DNA from: Methylobacterium nodulans ORS 2060
Lineage (GTDB): Bacteria > Pseudomonadota > Alphaproteobacteria > Rhizobiales > Beijerinckiaceae
DNA: 64,000 bases
Assembly (NCBI RefSeq): GCF_000022085.1
Contig: NC_011894.1
Location: 646,501 to 710,500, forward strand
Direction: 5' to 3'
Shown: in pieces, positions 8,771-17,873 of the stretch
Numbering within the stretch: position 1 is the first letter of the stretch
Layout: each line of letters begins with the position of its first letter
Position numbers and translations under genes: made by a program
Notes under the pieces: generated by a model
What the model saw: only the letters and a program-made list of their open reading frames with translations
Told to the model about the DNA's origin: nothing
The model's database searches: none

Positions 8771-9649
8771 GCTGGGGTCCTCTGCGGTGGGGGTGAGTTC
8801 GGCCGCGAAGGCGGCCACGGCGTCGTCGAGCGCGCCGACGGCATCGGCGAGCCCAGTGCGGATGGCTTCGTCGGCCGCGTAGGTCAGCGCCTTCGTGGCG
8901 CGGACCGCCGTCTCCTTCAGGCTGCGGTTGCGGGCGACCGCCGCCACGAAGATGTCGTAGAGTCCGTCGATCCGGGCCTGGATCCGATCCTTGACCTCGG
9001 GCGGGAGCGGCTCGGCCGAGTTGCCGTCGACCTTGTGCTCACCTGCGAAAATGAAGGTGACCTTGAGCCCGGCCTGGGCGAGCGCGCCCGACGCATCGAT
9101 ATGGGCCGTGACGACGCCGATCGACCCGACCCCGCCGGTGCGCGAGACGATAATCCGGTCCGCCGCGCTCGCGATGGAGTAGGCTGCCGAGTATGCACCT
9201 TCGTGGGCGAAGGCGCGCACCGGCTTCGCCCCACGGGCGGCATACAGCACGTCCACGAGGTCGAAGTTGCCTGCCACCTCCCCGCCGGGACTGTCGCAGA
9301 TCAGAGCAATGCCCCGGACCTCCGGGTCGGCCATGCCGCGCTCGAAGGCGCGCCGGATGTAGACGTAGCCCGTGACGAGCGAGCCGACCGCAAAGGAGAA
9401 GTCGTGCAGCAGCACGCCCTTGACGGGAATCTGCAGCACGCCGCCGGTCACCACGTAGGGCCGATAGGCCGCCCGCCACGACCCGGGCTCCGGCCAGAAC
9501 CCATCCTCGGCCGCCGCCCCCTCTCGCACCATCTCCGGGCCGTGCTCGGCGGCCATGACGGCGGCGAGGCAGGCTTCGAAGCGGTCGCGCGCATGCGGTG
9601 CGACGAGGGCGGGCTCGCCCGCGAAGCGTGCGAGAAGAGGGTTCGACAT
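8387..9649 (-). CDS. Head maturation protease, S49 (lambda gpC type)
   Basis: 420 residues. Residues ~70-290 are a SppA/S49 protease: ALICDSPGGEV, then the nucleophile motif EGAYSAAY (Ser154) and GEHKVDG (Lys206 as likely general base). Residues ~294-420 are Ala/Glu-rich and scaffold-like. It cleaves scaffold and portal during prohead maturation. Lies between portal and decoration genes. Confidence 0.9.
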   Translation of the reverse strand: MSNPLLARFAGEPALVAPHARDRFEACLAAVMAAEHGPEMVREGAAAEDGFWPEPGSWRAAYRPYVVTGGVLQIPVKGVLLHDFSFAVGSLVTGYVYIRRAFERGMADPEVRGIALICDSPGGEVAGNFDLVDVLYAARGAKPVRAFAHEGAYSAAYSIASAADRIIVSRTGGVGSIGVVTAHIDASGALAQAGLKVTFIFAGEHKVDGNSAEPLPPEVKDRIQARIDGLYDIFVAAVARNRSLKETAVRATKALTYAADEAIRTGLADAVGALDDAVAAFAAELTPTAEDPSMITPEAHEAAVAAARADGEAAGRTAGEAVGATAAKVRIKAILGSDEAKGRQDLAEHLAFDTDMAAEAAVAVLAKAPKMAPAAAEGADFLAAMRAQPNPDLGTGRSHGADQGPSLADRMRARFDLPAA

Positions 9650-9678
9650 GGCGGGGTCTCGGCGGGTGGGGCGGAGCC

Positions 9679-11277
9679 TCAGTCTCGGGCGTCGGCGGTC
9701 TTTCGCGGGCGTTGATCGCCCTCACCGGAGTCGGCGGCCTTGACTTCCGGCGCATGCACGTCGGGCAGGCCGAGCTCCGCGGCATATTTGCGCTCGCGCG
9801 CCCGCTGCTGAAGCACCTCCTGCCAGTCGGTGCCCTGGTCGGCGCATTCGCGCTCGAGCGTCGAGAAGCTGTTGGCAATGCGAAGGCTCGCGGCCTGCGC
9901 CTCCTTCAGCGGATCGACCCAGCCGCGACCGGGGCCGATCCAGCGCCCGGCGCAATAGGCGGCCTTGAAGTGGCGGAACGGCTTGCTCTTGAGCTTGGAC
10001 GGCAGCCGCAGACGCCCGGTTTCGATCCCCTCCTCCAGCACTGCGGCGTACCAGGGAAAGAGGAAACCGCTGCCGAAGAAGCCTTGGCGTGCCGTGAAGC
10101 CCCGCCATACCTCGATCAGCGCGGCCCGGGCGCTCGAATAGTTCACCTGGCTCCAGTCGGAACTCAGCTGCTCATAGGTCGTCCCCAGCGCGGTCGCGAT
10201 GTTGCGCAGGGCCACCCGCTCGAACATCTCGAAGCCCGGATTCGGCCGCTGGGCCTGAGAGAACGTGACCTTCTCGCCTGGAAACAGGAAGTTGAGCTTC
10301 ACCCCCGGCAGCTGGACCGGGGCTGCATCCCAGTAGTTCAGACGCGCCGCGTTGTACTTGTCGAGATCGTCGCCCCCGCCGTTCATGGCATCAGCGAGCG
10401 CCTGGTGGTCAAACGGGCTCTCGACGAAGGCCGCGAGCAGCGCATTGAGCACTGCGGCCTGCACCTCGGCCTCGTCGTAGCGTCCGAGCATGCGCAGCTT
10501 CTTCACGATCTGCGCGAACTTCGAGACGCCCCGGTACTGATCGGCCCGCTCTGGCTCGAAGTGATGCAGCACCTTGCGGCGCCCCCACGGGGTCTCGCGC
10601 TCGATCCGCTCCCAGGCGAGCACCGAGGTCGTCGCCTTGAGGTCGCCCGGGTGACGGGTGCGGATGTGGTAGGCGATCGGCTCGCCGTAGGCGCCGAGCT
10701 CGACCCCGTCCTGCAGCGTCTCGCTGTCCATGCGGCTCGGCGGCGAGGACAGGCGGTCGGGGTCGATCAGGCGCAGTGCCGTCGCGGTCGGACCGCCGCG
10801 CTCCAGCCAGAGCAGGGTGCCGAGCGCTTCGCCGTCCCAGACGAAGTGGCGGAACGCGAGGGCGAGCAGTCCGCCGACCGTGAAGCGACGCCCCGCATCG
10901 CACCAGCAGTCCGGATCGGTGGCGTAGTCTTGCCAGTACGCCTCGAAGGTCTCGCCGAGCGTTGCGGCTTCGTCCGACTCAAGGCCAAGCGTGCGCGCGT
11001 TTGGGGTCGACGAAAGACGCCAGCCCGAGCCGATGATGGCATCGACGAGGCGCGACACCCCTCCCGAGGCCCAGCCATCGTTGCGCGCCATGTCGTGGAT
11101 GCGCGCCGACAGCAGATCGCGGTCGTAGGAGATCGCGCTCTGGGCCGAGAAGTTGAAGGGCGCGAAGCGGGCGAGGTCCGTGTGGCGGCGAGAGGCCCCC
11201 TCATAGGCGGTGTCGGAGGCGACGACCCGCTGGGCCGGCGTGCCGTCCGGGCCGAGGATCTGCGGCAGTCCTGGCAT
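9679..11277 (-). CDS. Portal protein (lambda gpB family)
   Basis: 532 residues, typical for gpB (533 in lambda). Signature stretches: YDRDLLSARIHDMARNDGWA at the start, LRLIDPDRLSSP in the middle, and WSQVNYSSARAALIEVWRGF, the conserved portal block. It forms the dodecameric DNA gate at one capsid vertex and binds the terminase. Its start overlaps the gpW-like stop at 11277 (ATGA). Confidence 0.92.
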   Translation of the reverse strand: MPGLPQILGPDGTPAQRVVASDTAYEGASRRHTDLARFAPFNFSAQSAISYDRDLLSARIHDMARNDGWASGGVSRLVDAIIGSGWRLSSTPNARTLGLESDEAATLGETFEAYWQDYATDPDCWCDAGRRFTVGGLLALAFRHFVWDGEALGTLLWLERGGPTATALRLIDPDRLSSPPSRMDSETLQDGVELGAYGEPIAYHIRTRHPGDLKATTSVLAWERIERETPWGRRKVLHHFEPERADQYRGVSKFAQIVKKLRMLGRYDEAEVQAAVLNALLAAFVESPFDHQALADAMNGGGDDLDKYNAARLNYWDAAPVQLPGVKLNFLFPGEKVTFSQAQRPNPGFEMFERVALRNIATALGTTYEQLSSDWSQVNYSSARAALIEVWRGFTARQGFFGSGFLFPWYAAVLEEGIETGRLRLPSKLKSKPFRHFKAAYCAGRWIGPGRGWVDPLKEAQAASLRIANSFSTLERECADQGTDWQEVLQQRARERKYAAELGLPDVHAPEVKAADSGEGDQRPRKTADARD

Positions 11278-11504
11278 CAGAACAGCACCCGGCGGGCGGG
11301 CGTGCGCGTCCCGCCGCTCCAGTCCGTCGCCGGCAGACCGAGCGCGGTCTCCAGCTGGTTGATGTAGCGGCGCAGCTCCGCGAGGCTGGCGGCGTGCCAG
11401 CGCACGGTGCCATTCCCGTCCTGCCGCGCCTCCTGCACGCCCTGGCCGGTGACGATCTGGTGATAGGCCGCGCGGGCTTCGTCGAGCATCGCCTGCGTGA
11501 CCAT
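11277..11504 (-). CDS. Head-tail joining protein gpW-like
   Basis: 75 residues from the ATG at 11504. The pattern MLDEARAAYHQIVTGQ...WHAASLAELRRYINQLETALG matches the lambda gpW family (68 residues), which caps the portal after packaging. Position between TerL and portal is the lambda position. Confidence 0.8.
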   Translation of the reverse strand: MVTQAMLDEARAAYHQIVTGQGVQEARQDGNGTVRWHAASLAELRRYINQLETALGLPATDWSGGTRTPARRVLF

Positions 11505-11508
11505 GGGA

Positions 11509-13671
11509 TCACCTTCGGTTGAGGGCGGCGAGAGCGGCGATGCCGCGTTTCGCGGGCGGTGGTGACGACGGGTCGGCAGTTGAGGGCTTCGCGAGTCCGA
11601 ACAGGCGCGGTGTGGCCCTCGCGGTGGCTGGACCGGCCGGCGCCTCCGGCTGGGCATGCGTCGCTGCCTGATCCGTGAACAGGTCGGGCTCCGGCAGCAG
11701 GATCGCCCGCTCCCGCCAGAGCTGTGCCCACCGCTCCGGCGTGTAGGAATCGACCCCGAGGCCGAAGGCGAGCGCGCGAGCGCCGACGACGATGTCGAGC
11801 GCCTCGTTGGCCTGCCCTGCCTTCTTCATCCACACCCGCTGGTCGCCCGAGCGTTGATGCAGGCTGCGGCGGGCCTTGCCCTTGGCCTCCTCGCGCGGGT
11901 CGACCAGGATCTCGGCGGTGAGCTGCTTGCACTGCGCCTCATCCACGAGATCGGCGCACAGGTGCAGCGTCTCGGGTCGCCAGCGCCCGCTCGCGTCACG
12001 GCCCGCAACGAGGTTGGCGAGGCCTTGGTAGATCCGACCTTTCAGGCCGAAATTGCCGATGTGGTGCAACTCGACCGCCCCAATGTCGCGTCCGAACTTG
12101 TCGCGGATCTTCACCACCGTAGCGGTGATCGGGATCGCGTCCGACTTGTTGGCCCCCTTGCAGGCCTTCAGGCGATGCGAGCGCCCGCGGATGCGCAGGT
12201 ACAGGTCCGGGCCGTGAAAGCCGGTGTCGATGCCCACGACGTCGATCGGGATCTCCGCGCCGCCCTGTGTCGGATAGGTGCGCGCCAGAAGTTCGTCGAC
12301 CGCGACCCACGCCTCATCCACCTCGGAGGGGTACGGGATCACGCCCCGGTCGATGAGCCATCCTTCGAGCCGCGGCCCCCAGGCCCACACACCCCATTCG
12401 AGGCGGTTGCCCTGCACGTCGATGAAGGCCGTGAGCACGGCCGCGGGATAGGGCACCACGCGCGGCGCGAATGCCTCGCGGGCCGCGAACAGCGCCTCCC
12501 AGGCGGGTGCGTCCGATTTCGCCTCGTAGGCCTCCCCGAGGTCCTGCTGGACATGGCTCTTGAGCAGGATCGGAGAGGCTGCCGCCTTGTCACCGCGGCG
12601 CCAGATGTCGGTCCAGGATTCGAGCGGCGAGTAGGCGGCCCAGATCGCATAGCTCGGCTGCCGCTCCCGAACTCGACCGGTACAGGGCGGGCACAGCCAT
12701 TGGGCAAGCTCTGCCGCCGGGATGACCTCCGGAACCGGTCGTGCGCCGGCCGGCACCCAGGTCGGGATCCACTCCGCCCTGGCCAGCATCTCGGCCCGGT
12801 CGACCTGGTCAATGAGCTGGCCGCAGGACTGGCACGCGAAGGTCGCTCGCCACCCGGTCGCCTCGGACGGCGCCTGCAGGTTCGCGGGCGTCAGCACCTG
12901 GAAGTCGCCGCAGTGCGGACAGGGCACGTAGCGGCGGCGACGGTCCCCTGCCTCGAACAGATCCGAGATGCGGCAGAAGCCGGCAAGCCCCGGTGTGGAG
13001 CAGTTCAACTCCTTGGCGAGGCCGAGCCCCGAGAAGGTCTTGAGGCGCGCCCGCGACTGCTCGACGGGATCGCCGCGCCCGTCGGTGTCGAACGGGTACT
13101 CCGAGATCTCGTCGCGCGCCATGTAGCGGATCGACACCATCTGCAGCCCCTTCGACGATGAGGCCGTGACGATCTGGTTGAAGCCGCCCGAGAAGCGCTT
13201 GAAGGAAGTCGTCGATGCCGCCTCATCGCGGGAGTTCTCCGGCCGCACCCGGTGCCGAATGCGAGGGCTCGCATCGATGGTCGGCTGCAGCTTGACCCGG
13301 TTGAACTTCACCGCCTCGTCGAGCGACGGCAGCATCGTCATCATCGGCCCGGGCGCCCGGTCGACGATGTAGCCGAACCAGTTGACGATAATCTCGGACT
13401 TGCCGACCTGGGCCGAACACTTGAGCGTGATGGTGGCCGCCGGGTGATCCGGGTGCAGGCAGTCCATCGGCTCGCGCAGATGCGGCATCCGGTCCGTGCG
13501 CCAGGGCCCCGGGAAGGGCGAGCCCGATTCCGCGGCGACGATGCGGTAGCGGTCGGCCCACTCCGAAACGGTCAGTTCCTCCACCGGCTCGCAAGCCTCG
13601 GCCAGTGCCGCGAACAGGATGCTGCGCCCGGTGGCGTGGCGGGGCTCCTCGGCCAGGATGGATGTGGTCAT
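11509..13671 (-). CDS. Terminase large subunit (GpA family)
   Basis: 720 residues. N-terminal ATPase with the divergent Walker A SAQVGKS (residues 86-92), preceded by the family hallmark ...SPFPGPWRTDRMPHLREPMD. A zinc-binding segment follows (YVPCPHCGDFQVL ... CQSCGQL). The C-terminal nuclease region includes AVLTAFIDVQGNRLEWGVWAW and DVVGIDTGFHG. It packages and cuts concatemeric DNA with the small subunit encoded 8 bases upstream. Confidence 0.93.
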   Translation of the reverse strand: MTTSILAEEPRHATGRSILFAALAEACEPVEELTVSEWADRYRIVAAESGSPFPGPWRTDRMPHLREPMDCLHPDHPAATITLKCSAQVGKSEIIVNWFGYIVDRAPGPMMTMLPSLDEAVKFNRVKLQPTIDASPRIRHRVRPENSRDEAASTTSFKRFSGGFNQIVTASSSKGLQMVSIRYMARDEISEYPFDTDGRGDPVEQSRARLKTFSGLGLAKELNCSTPGLAGFCRISDLFEAGDRRRRYVPCPHCGDFQVLTPANLQAPSEATGWRATFACQSCGQLIDQVDRAEMLARAEWIPTWVPAGARPVPEVIPAAELAQWLCPPCTGRVRERQPSYAIWAAYSPLESWTDIWRRGDKAAASPILLKSHVQQDLGEAYEAKSDAPAWEALFAAREAFAPRVVPYPAAVLTAFIDVQGNRLEWGVWAWGPRLEGWLIDRGVIPYPSEVDEAWVAVDELLARTYPTQGGAEIPIDVVGIDTGFHGPDLYLRIRGRSHRLKACKGANKSDAIPITATVVKIRDKFGRDIGAVELHHIGNFGLKGRIYQGLANLVAGRDASGRWRPETLHLCADLVDEAQCKQLTAEILVDPREEAKGKARRSLHQRSGDQRVWMKKAGQANEALDIVVGARALAFGLGVDSYTPERWAQLWRERAILLPEPDLFTDQAATHAQPEAPAGPATARATPRLFGLAKPSTADPSSPPPAKRGIAALAALNRR

Positions 13672-13679
13672 CGGGCGTG

Positions 13680-14246
13680 TCAGGCAGCGTCGGCGCGCGC
13701 GGCCTCACTCTCCCCAGCCTCCAGGGCCGTCGTGAGTGTGCGCCGGAACGCATCGAGTGCCGCCTCCTTCAGCTTGCGCAGATGGGGGCGGATGGTGCGC
13801 GGGTCGTGGCTGGGCTGGGCCGCCAGCCGCTCCGCACAATCGGCGACGGCGAGGTCGAAGGCGGCGCTGAGCGCTGTCATGGCCTCGCGTGCCGCCTCCG
13901 CGACCTGGGCCGTGGAGGTGAGTTGGTTGCGGGCCTTGGCGAGCTCGATCTCCCGCAGGGCCGCATCCGCCTCCTCCTTGCGCGCCTTGGCAGCGGCGTT
14001 TCGGCGGGGCTCCTCGTAACTCCGCGCCGGAGTGGCGCCGGCCGGTAGGTTGATGTTCTCGGCCCGGTGCCGGACGAAGGCGCTGTAGGAGACCAGGGTG
14101 TCGCGCCCCTGGCTCACCGGATTGAGGGCGTCGGCGTAGCGCGTGACGTAGCGCGAGAGCGTCGACCGGTTGATCGTGACGCCATCCGCGGTCAATCGCC
14201 GATGCAACTCGCTGATCGAGACCAGATCTGTGCAATCTGTGCTCAT
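13680..14246 (-). CDS. Terminase small subunit (Nu1-like)
   Basis: 188 residues. The N-terminus VSISELHRRLTADGVTINRSTLSRYV is a helix-turn-helix for pac/cos recognition, followed by a charged helical stretch (RRNAAAKARKEEADAALREIELAK) and a C-terminal portion that would meet TerL. Located directly before TerL. Its 5' end carries three copies of an octamer that may be the packaging site. Confidence 0.8.
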   Translation of the reverse strand: MSTDCTDLVSISELHRRLTADGVTINRSTLSRYVTRYADALNPVSQGRDTLVSYSAFVRHRAENINLPAGATPARSYEEPRRNAAAKARKEEADAALREIELAKARNQLTSTAQVAEAAREAMTALSAAFDLAVADCAERLAAQPSHDPRTIRPHLRKLKEAALDAFRRTLTTALEAGESEAARADAA

Positions 14247-14254
14247 ATCTGTGC
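14226..14254. repeat. Three direct ATCTGTGC octamers at the terS start
   Basis: Copies start at 14226, 14235 and 14247 on the plus strand (GCACAGAT on the coding strand), spanning the terS start codon. Small terminases often bind repeated sites in or beside their own gene, so this is a candidate pac/cos-proximal binding site. Binding is inference. Confidence 0.4.
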
Positions 14255-14352
14255 AGTCTTGTGCATCGGTTTGAGAACCGACCTACTAGAAAAATCCCGG
14301 ATGCTTGGCGCCCGCGAGACCCGCCGCCCGGGGAAGGACCCAAGGGCAGCCC

Positions 14353-14883
14353 CTACGGCAGCAGGCGGGCGAGCCGCTTGAGGACGGCCGCCTCGACCAG
14401 CCCCGGCGCCGTCGCTTCGAAGTGCGCCGCGACCCGATCCTTGATGATCTCTTTGGGGATCGCCGGGCCGTAGAGAGCGCGGATCGGAAACCGCTCCGGG
14501 CCGAGGCGGGCGCGCAGCAGGCCCTTGGCGCTCGTCTTGAACGAGCGGGCGAAGGTGTGGGCGACGCCCCAAGGCTGCGCCGTCACGGGTGAGCGCGCCG
14601 CCGCGCGCACCGGAAACTCCTTGATCGGCAGACCCTTGCCGGTGCCGTCGATCGCGTATTCGAGGTGACCCGGATAGGCGCGGCGGGTCTTGGTGCGGCT
14701 GACGATCGTGCCGTAGCGCAGGACGTTGGTCTGCTCGCGCAGGTCGCGCCGCACGGGCGTGCGGGTCTTGTCGCCACCCTCGTTGAGCCCTTCGGCCATC
14801 GCCCGCTGCGCCTTGGCCGGGAGTGTGCCGATGGCCGTTGCGAAACCGGAGAGGCCCGCGCCGACCGAGACCGTGAGGCTCAT
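14353..14883 (-). CDS. Prophage tail/virion morphogenesis protein (gpZ-like)
   Basis: 176 residues from the ATG at 14883. It starts MSLTVSVGAGLSGFATAIGTLPAKAQRAMAEGLNEGGDK, the helical opening of minor tail protein Z/tail-completion families, and has the RRAYPGHLEYAIDGTG block. A tail gene upstream of the terminase is unusual; normally it would follow the head genes. It ends with TAG, whereas the neighbours checked end mainly with TGA. Confidence 0.55.
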   Translation of the reverse strand: MSLTVSVGAGLSGFATAIGTLPAKAQRAMAEGLNEGGDKTRTPVRRDLREQTNVLRYGTIVSRTKTRRAYPGHLEYAIDGTGKGLPIKEFPVRAAARSPVTAQPWGVAHTFARSFKTSAKGLLRARLGPERFPIRALYGPAIPKEIIKDRVAAHFEATAPGLVEAAVLKRLARLLP

Positions 14884-14910
14884 GGCGCTACATCTCCGCA
14901 TTCCCCAACG

Positions 14911-14938
14911 AAAAACCCCGGCGGGGTGCGCCGGGGTT
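14911..14938 (-). terminator. Rho-independent terminator, minus strand
   Basis: Perfect 10-bp stem AACCCCGGCG / CGCCGGGGTT around a 5-base loop, with a T run downstream on the minus strand. It separates the replication-side gene ending at 15003 from the packaging/structural operon that starts at 14883. Confidence 0.85.
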
Positions 14939-15002
14939 CGTCTAGTCCCTTCTGAGGGTAGCCGGAGGATCACCAAATCCCAGCCGCGCTGTCAATCTCC
15001 CC

Positions 15003-15908
15003 TCAGGCGGAGGCATAAGTCACGTGATGGACAGGAGAATTGTGCCTTGGCGCCCGCCCGCGCGGACGCGGCGGCGGTGCACGAAGCGGTGCGACGACCA
15101 TCAATCGGCTGTGGATAACGCGGCGCTTGGGCCGATCCCCCGTCTCCCACGGGCGAATGGGCCGGTCGCAGGGCTCCAGAGCGTAGCCAGTCAGGTGGTC
15201 CCGCAGATCCTCGCACAGCAGGTCGAGGGCCGAGCGCCAGAGCTCGTACTGGCCGCGCCCCACGATGGTGTCGACGGGGCACGGATCGAGGTACGGTTTC
15301 TGGTAGGCGTCCGGGAGCGGGTAGCCCCGCTTGCCCATGCCGTTGACCTCGATCTCATACGGCCCGGCCTCCCCCATAATCGTTTCCCGCCGAAACCACG
15401 CCGGCTTGCCGTTGGCGCCGAGCACGAGCCGCACCACCGGCTTGTCGCCCTCCCAGATCGGGCAGCCGCCGAGGAGCGCATAGCGGCGCACCAGCGCGGC
15501 CGGCGTGTGAGCGGCGCGCAGCCTGCGGGCGCCCTCCGCATCGATGTGGGTCAGGGCTGCGACCCCCTGCCCAACCGCTGCCGTTCCGAGCGCGCCGAGG
15601 TCGCCGAGATCCCGGATCGGGTTCCAGCCCTCCGGCAGGTCGAAGGTGCAGGCATCGAGCGCCTGGACGGCCTCCGCCGCCAGGATCGCGTCCGGATGGG
15701 CATCGTCGCGGGCGTAGCGGTCAGGCACGACCCCATAGCGGTTCTCGGTCGCGTCGACCCGCGTGCCGAGTGTGCCGACCTGGAGCACGCCGCCCCAAGG
15801 TCCGCCGTAGCCGGCCGGCCCCTCCAGAGCGCCCTCCGCCTGCACCTTCGGGAGTTCGTCCCGATAGGCCCAGCGCAGGAAGTCTTCGATCCCGATCCGC
15901 TTCCGCAT
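15003..15908 (-). CDS. Conserved phage hypothetical
   Basis: 301 residues from the ATG at 15908, which has GAAGGG about 8 bases upstream; an in-frame GTG five codons earlier is less likely. It starts MRKRIGIEDFLRWAYRDELPK and contains the tidy C-terminal block RGQYELWRSALDLLCEDLRDHL. No catalytic motif recognised. Last gene of the early operon, followed by the terminator. A role in early lysogeny or late regulation would be guesswork. Confidence 0.65.
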   Translation of the reverse strand: MRKRIGIEDFLRWAYRDELPKVQAEGALEGPAGYGGPWGGVLQVGTLGTRVDATENRYGVVPDRYARDDAHPDAILAAEAVQALDACTFDLPEGWNPIRDLGDLGALGTAAVGQGVAALTHIDAEGARRLRAAHTPAALVRRYALLGGCPIWEGDKPVVRLVLGANGKPAWFRRETIMGEAGPYEIEVNGMGKRGYPLPDAYQKPYLDPCPVDTIVGRGQYELWRSALDLLCEDLRDHLTGYALEPCDRPIRPWETGDRPKRRVIHSRLMVVAPLRAPPPRPRGRAPRHNSPVHHVTYASA

Positions 15909-16052
15909 GACGCAACCCTTCACGATGAGAGGATCCGAGAGGCAGGGAGTGCGACCGTTCCCCTGTCGAAATCTCGCATGGACGCCTTAACGGGTTGATA
16001 CGGAAAGGTTTTTCGTTGTGGCGGCGGCCATTCGGGCGCGACGCGTCGCTGG

Positions 16053-16360
16053 CTGTCCCACCTGTCCTACCTTCTTCTTCTTCAGAAAAAAAGTAGGACA
16101 TGTCTAACCCGTTGATTTCATTGGCAGTGTCCTACCTGTCCTACCTGTCCTACCTGTCCTACCTGCTCCTCCCGTGAGTCGGATTTTTCGTCCGCCACCG
16201 GATCGGATCCGCGGGAGACCGGGGAGGAAGGGGGGATCGCGCGCGTGCGCGCGTGTGGGGCAAAAAGGTAGGACAGGTGGGACAGGTAGGACAGACCCTT
16301 TGTTTTCAAGGGCTTAGCTCTGTCCCACCTCGCCAGCTGTCCCACCTCAAGGTAGGACAC
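16053..16360. repeat. Iteron-like array of TGTCCYACC in both orientations (candidate origin)
   Basis: A 9-bp unit, TGTCCTACC or TGTCCCACC, occurs about a dozen times. There is a pair at ~16054-16072, four exact tandem copies at ~16128-16165, the reverse complement (GGTAGGACA/GGTGGGACA) at ~16266-16294 and 16351-16359, and forward copies near 16321 and 16338. No convincing gene lies in 16000-16391. Placement right behind the DUF5906 helicase gene suggests the replication origin; that is inference. Confidence 0.6.
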
Positions 16361-16391
16361 GAGGTTGTTGGCCCCCTTCCTTCCCGATCTC

Positions 16392-17873
16392 TCACGGCTC
16401 CGAATCGCGGTCCCAGGCCACGGCCTGGTTGATCTCGCGCTCGAAGACCTCGCGGCACTCATTCAGGGGCGGGAGCAGGTAGCACCACAGCCGCCGGCTC
16501 TCCATGTGGCCCACGGAGACGCTCAGGCGCTGGCGCTTCAGGTCCGGGATGAGGCGGCGCATCTTGATGCCGAAGGCGGTCATCTCGGATTTGCGCCGCA
16601 CGCCGATCTTGTCGGCGCTGGCGATGTAGTCGTCGAACAGATCATCGACAGGGACGTCGTGCTTCCAGAATTCCAGCTTCGTGGTGGGGGCGCCGGCCGC
16701 GAGCCGCTCGAACCACCAGGACTCGACGGTGTCGAGGGAGCGCAGCTTCTGCTCCAGGAGCGCCTCGGTGCGCGGAATCTGACGCAGGTTCACCTTCGAC
16801 AGGTCAACCTGCAGCAGGTCATGCAGCAACGCTTCCCGCCCCCCGTCGTCCAGCTCGCGGTACATCTCGCCGAAGTACTCGGCGTTCTGAGCGCAGGCCG
16901 AGCCGACGTCGATGACGCAGAAGCGCCGCTCATCCTTACCCGCCGGGATCACCCAATCCTCGTTCGAGGTGATGAGGAGGCGCACGTAGTTCTTGAGCCG
17001 GATCGGATCGACGCCCTTGGCCTCGATCATCTGCGTCTCGGCCGTCACAAGGCCCTTGAGGCGGCCTTCCGCCGCCTTGTCGCCGGCCCAGAAGCCTTCG
17101 TCAGCCTGCAGCAGCAGGCAACTCGCCATGTGGGCGTTGAATTGCCCTACGAGGTAGCGGGGGTCGTCGACCAGGAAGAAGTGGCTCGCGATCAGCGAGC
17201 CGAAGACGTCGCCGACGACGATCTTGCCGCGGAACACGAGTGCGGTGCCGATGCGCTCGCGCGGGCGCTGCATGATGTGGGCAAACCACCCGAACACCCA
17301 GTCGAAAAGCGGCTTCGAGCCGCCGCAGACATTGGTGAGGAGATGATCGCGAAAAATAGCGTAGCCGTTTGGCTTCGCGCGCGGCGTGGCCGCGAAGCCC
17401 TGCCAGAGGTTGAAGTAGCCGGGCGTGTTGGCGGCGTTGTCCGGATCAGGGAAGAACTCGATGCCGCGATACTGTCGGCGCTCGCGACTGACCAACCACC
17501 GCGCGGCCCAAGTCGTGCGCTTGATCTTGCCGTCTTTGTCGAGGAATTCGGTCGGGCGGTTGAGAAACCATGCTCGGAAGGCGTCGAGGGTGAGGAGCTT
17601 GACCCGATCCTCGATCGGGCCGCCCTCCTGCTGCTGCATGATGACGGCCTTCGAGCCCATCAGCACCAGCGCATAAGAGCGGTTCATCTCGTCGACGTCG
17701 AAGCCAAGCAGACGCGGCTGGGGCGGGTCGTCGCCGTCGTCATCGGGCAGAATCTCGCTGTCCCCGTCATCGCTCTCGTCGAAGGGCGCCTGCAGGGCGT
17801 GGATGGCCTCCGGCTCGCCGAAGGCGGGGGTGGTGAAGGCCTGAGCGATACGCTCGGCAGGATCGTCGGACAC
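16392..17873 (-). CDS. DUF5906 primase-helicase (phage/plasmid replication)
   Basis: 493 residues from a GTG at 17873 (SDDPAERIAQAFTTPAF). The ATPase core shows FNAHMASCLLLQADEGFW, KNYVRLLITSNEDWVIPAG and DERRFCVIDV, typical of DUF5906 phage replication helicases. The Walker A loop, expected after GTALVFRGK, is not there: the sequence goes straight to IVVGDVFGSL, as if about five codons were deleted. Divergent from the toxin gene at 18082. If the P-loop is really missing the enzyme is probably inactive. Confidence 0.8.
   Translation of the reverse strand: MSDDPAERIAQAFTTPAFGEPEAIHALQAPFDESDDGDSEILPDDDGDDPPQPRLLGFDVDEMNRSYALVLMGSKAVIMQQQEGGPIEDRVKLLTLDAFRAWFLNRPTEFLDKDGKIKRTTWAARWLVSRERRQYRGIEFFPDPDNAANTPGYFNLWQGFAATPRAKPNGYAIFRDHLLTNVCGGSKPLFDWVFGWFAHIMQRPRERIGTALVFRGKIVVGDVFGSLIASHFFLVDDPRYLVGQFNAHMASCLLLQADEGFWAGDKAAEGRLKGLVTAETQMIEAKGVDPIRLKNYVRLLITSNEDWVIPAGKDERRFCVIDVGSACAQNAEYFGEMYRELDDGGREALLHDLLQVDLSKVNLRQIPRTEALLEQKLRSLDTVESWWFERLAAGAPTTKLEFWKHDVPVDDLFDDYIASADKIGVRRKSEMTAFGIKMRRLIPDLKRQRLSVSVGHMESRRLWCYLLPPLNECREVFEREINQAVAWDRDSEP

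Noticed and set aside
6531..8882. 783-codon plus-strand open frame antisense to the capsid and head genes
   Set aside because: High GC keeps antisense frames open. The minus strand encodes well-recognised lambda-type head proteins here and the plus frame has no family resemblance.
9598..11367. 589-codon plus-strand frame antisense to the portal gene
   Set aside because: Shadow of a clear portal protein; Arg/Ala-rich composition with no motifs.
16128..16165. Tandem repeat considered as a CRISPR array
   Set aside because: The units are 9 bp with no spacers, and there are no cas genes in the window.
16118..16462. Minus-strand frame with a VGQ repeat tail
   Set aside because: The VGQVGQVGQ tail is just the 9-bp DNA repeat read as protein; the rest overlaps the end of the helicase gene.
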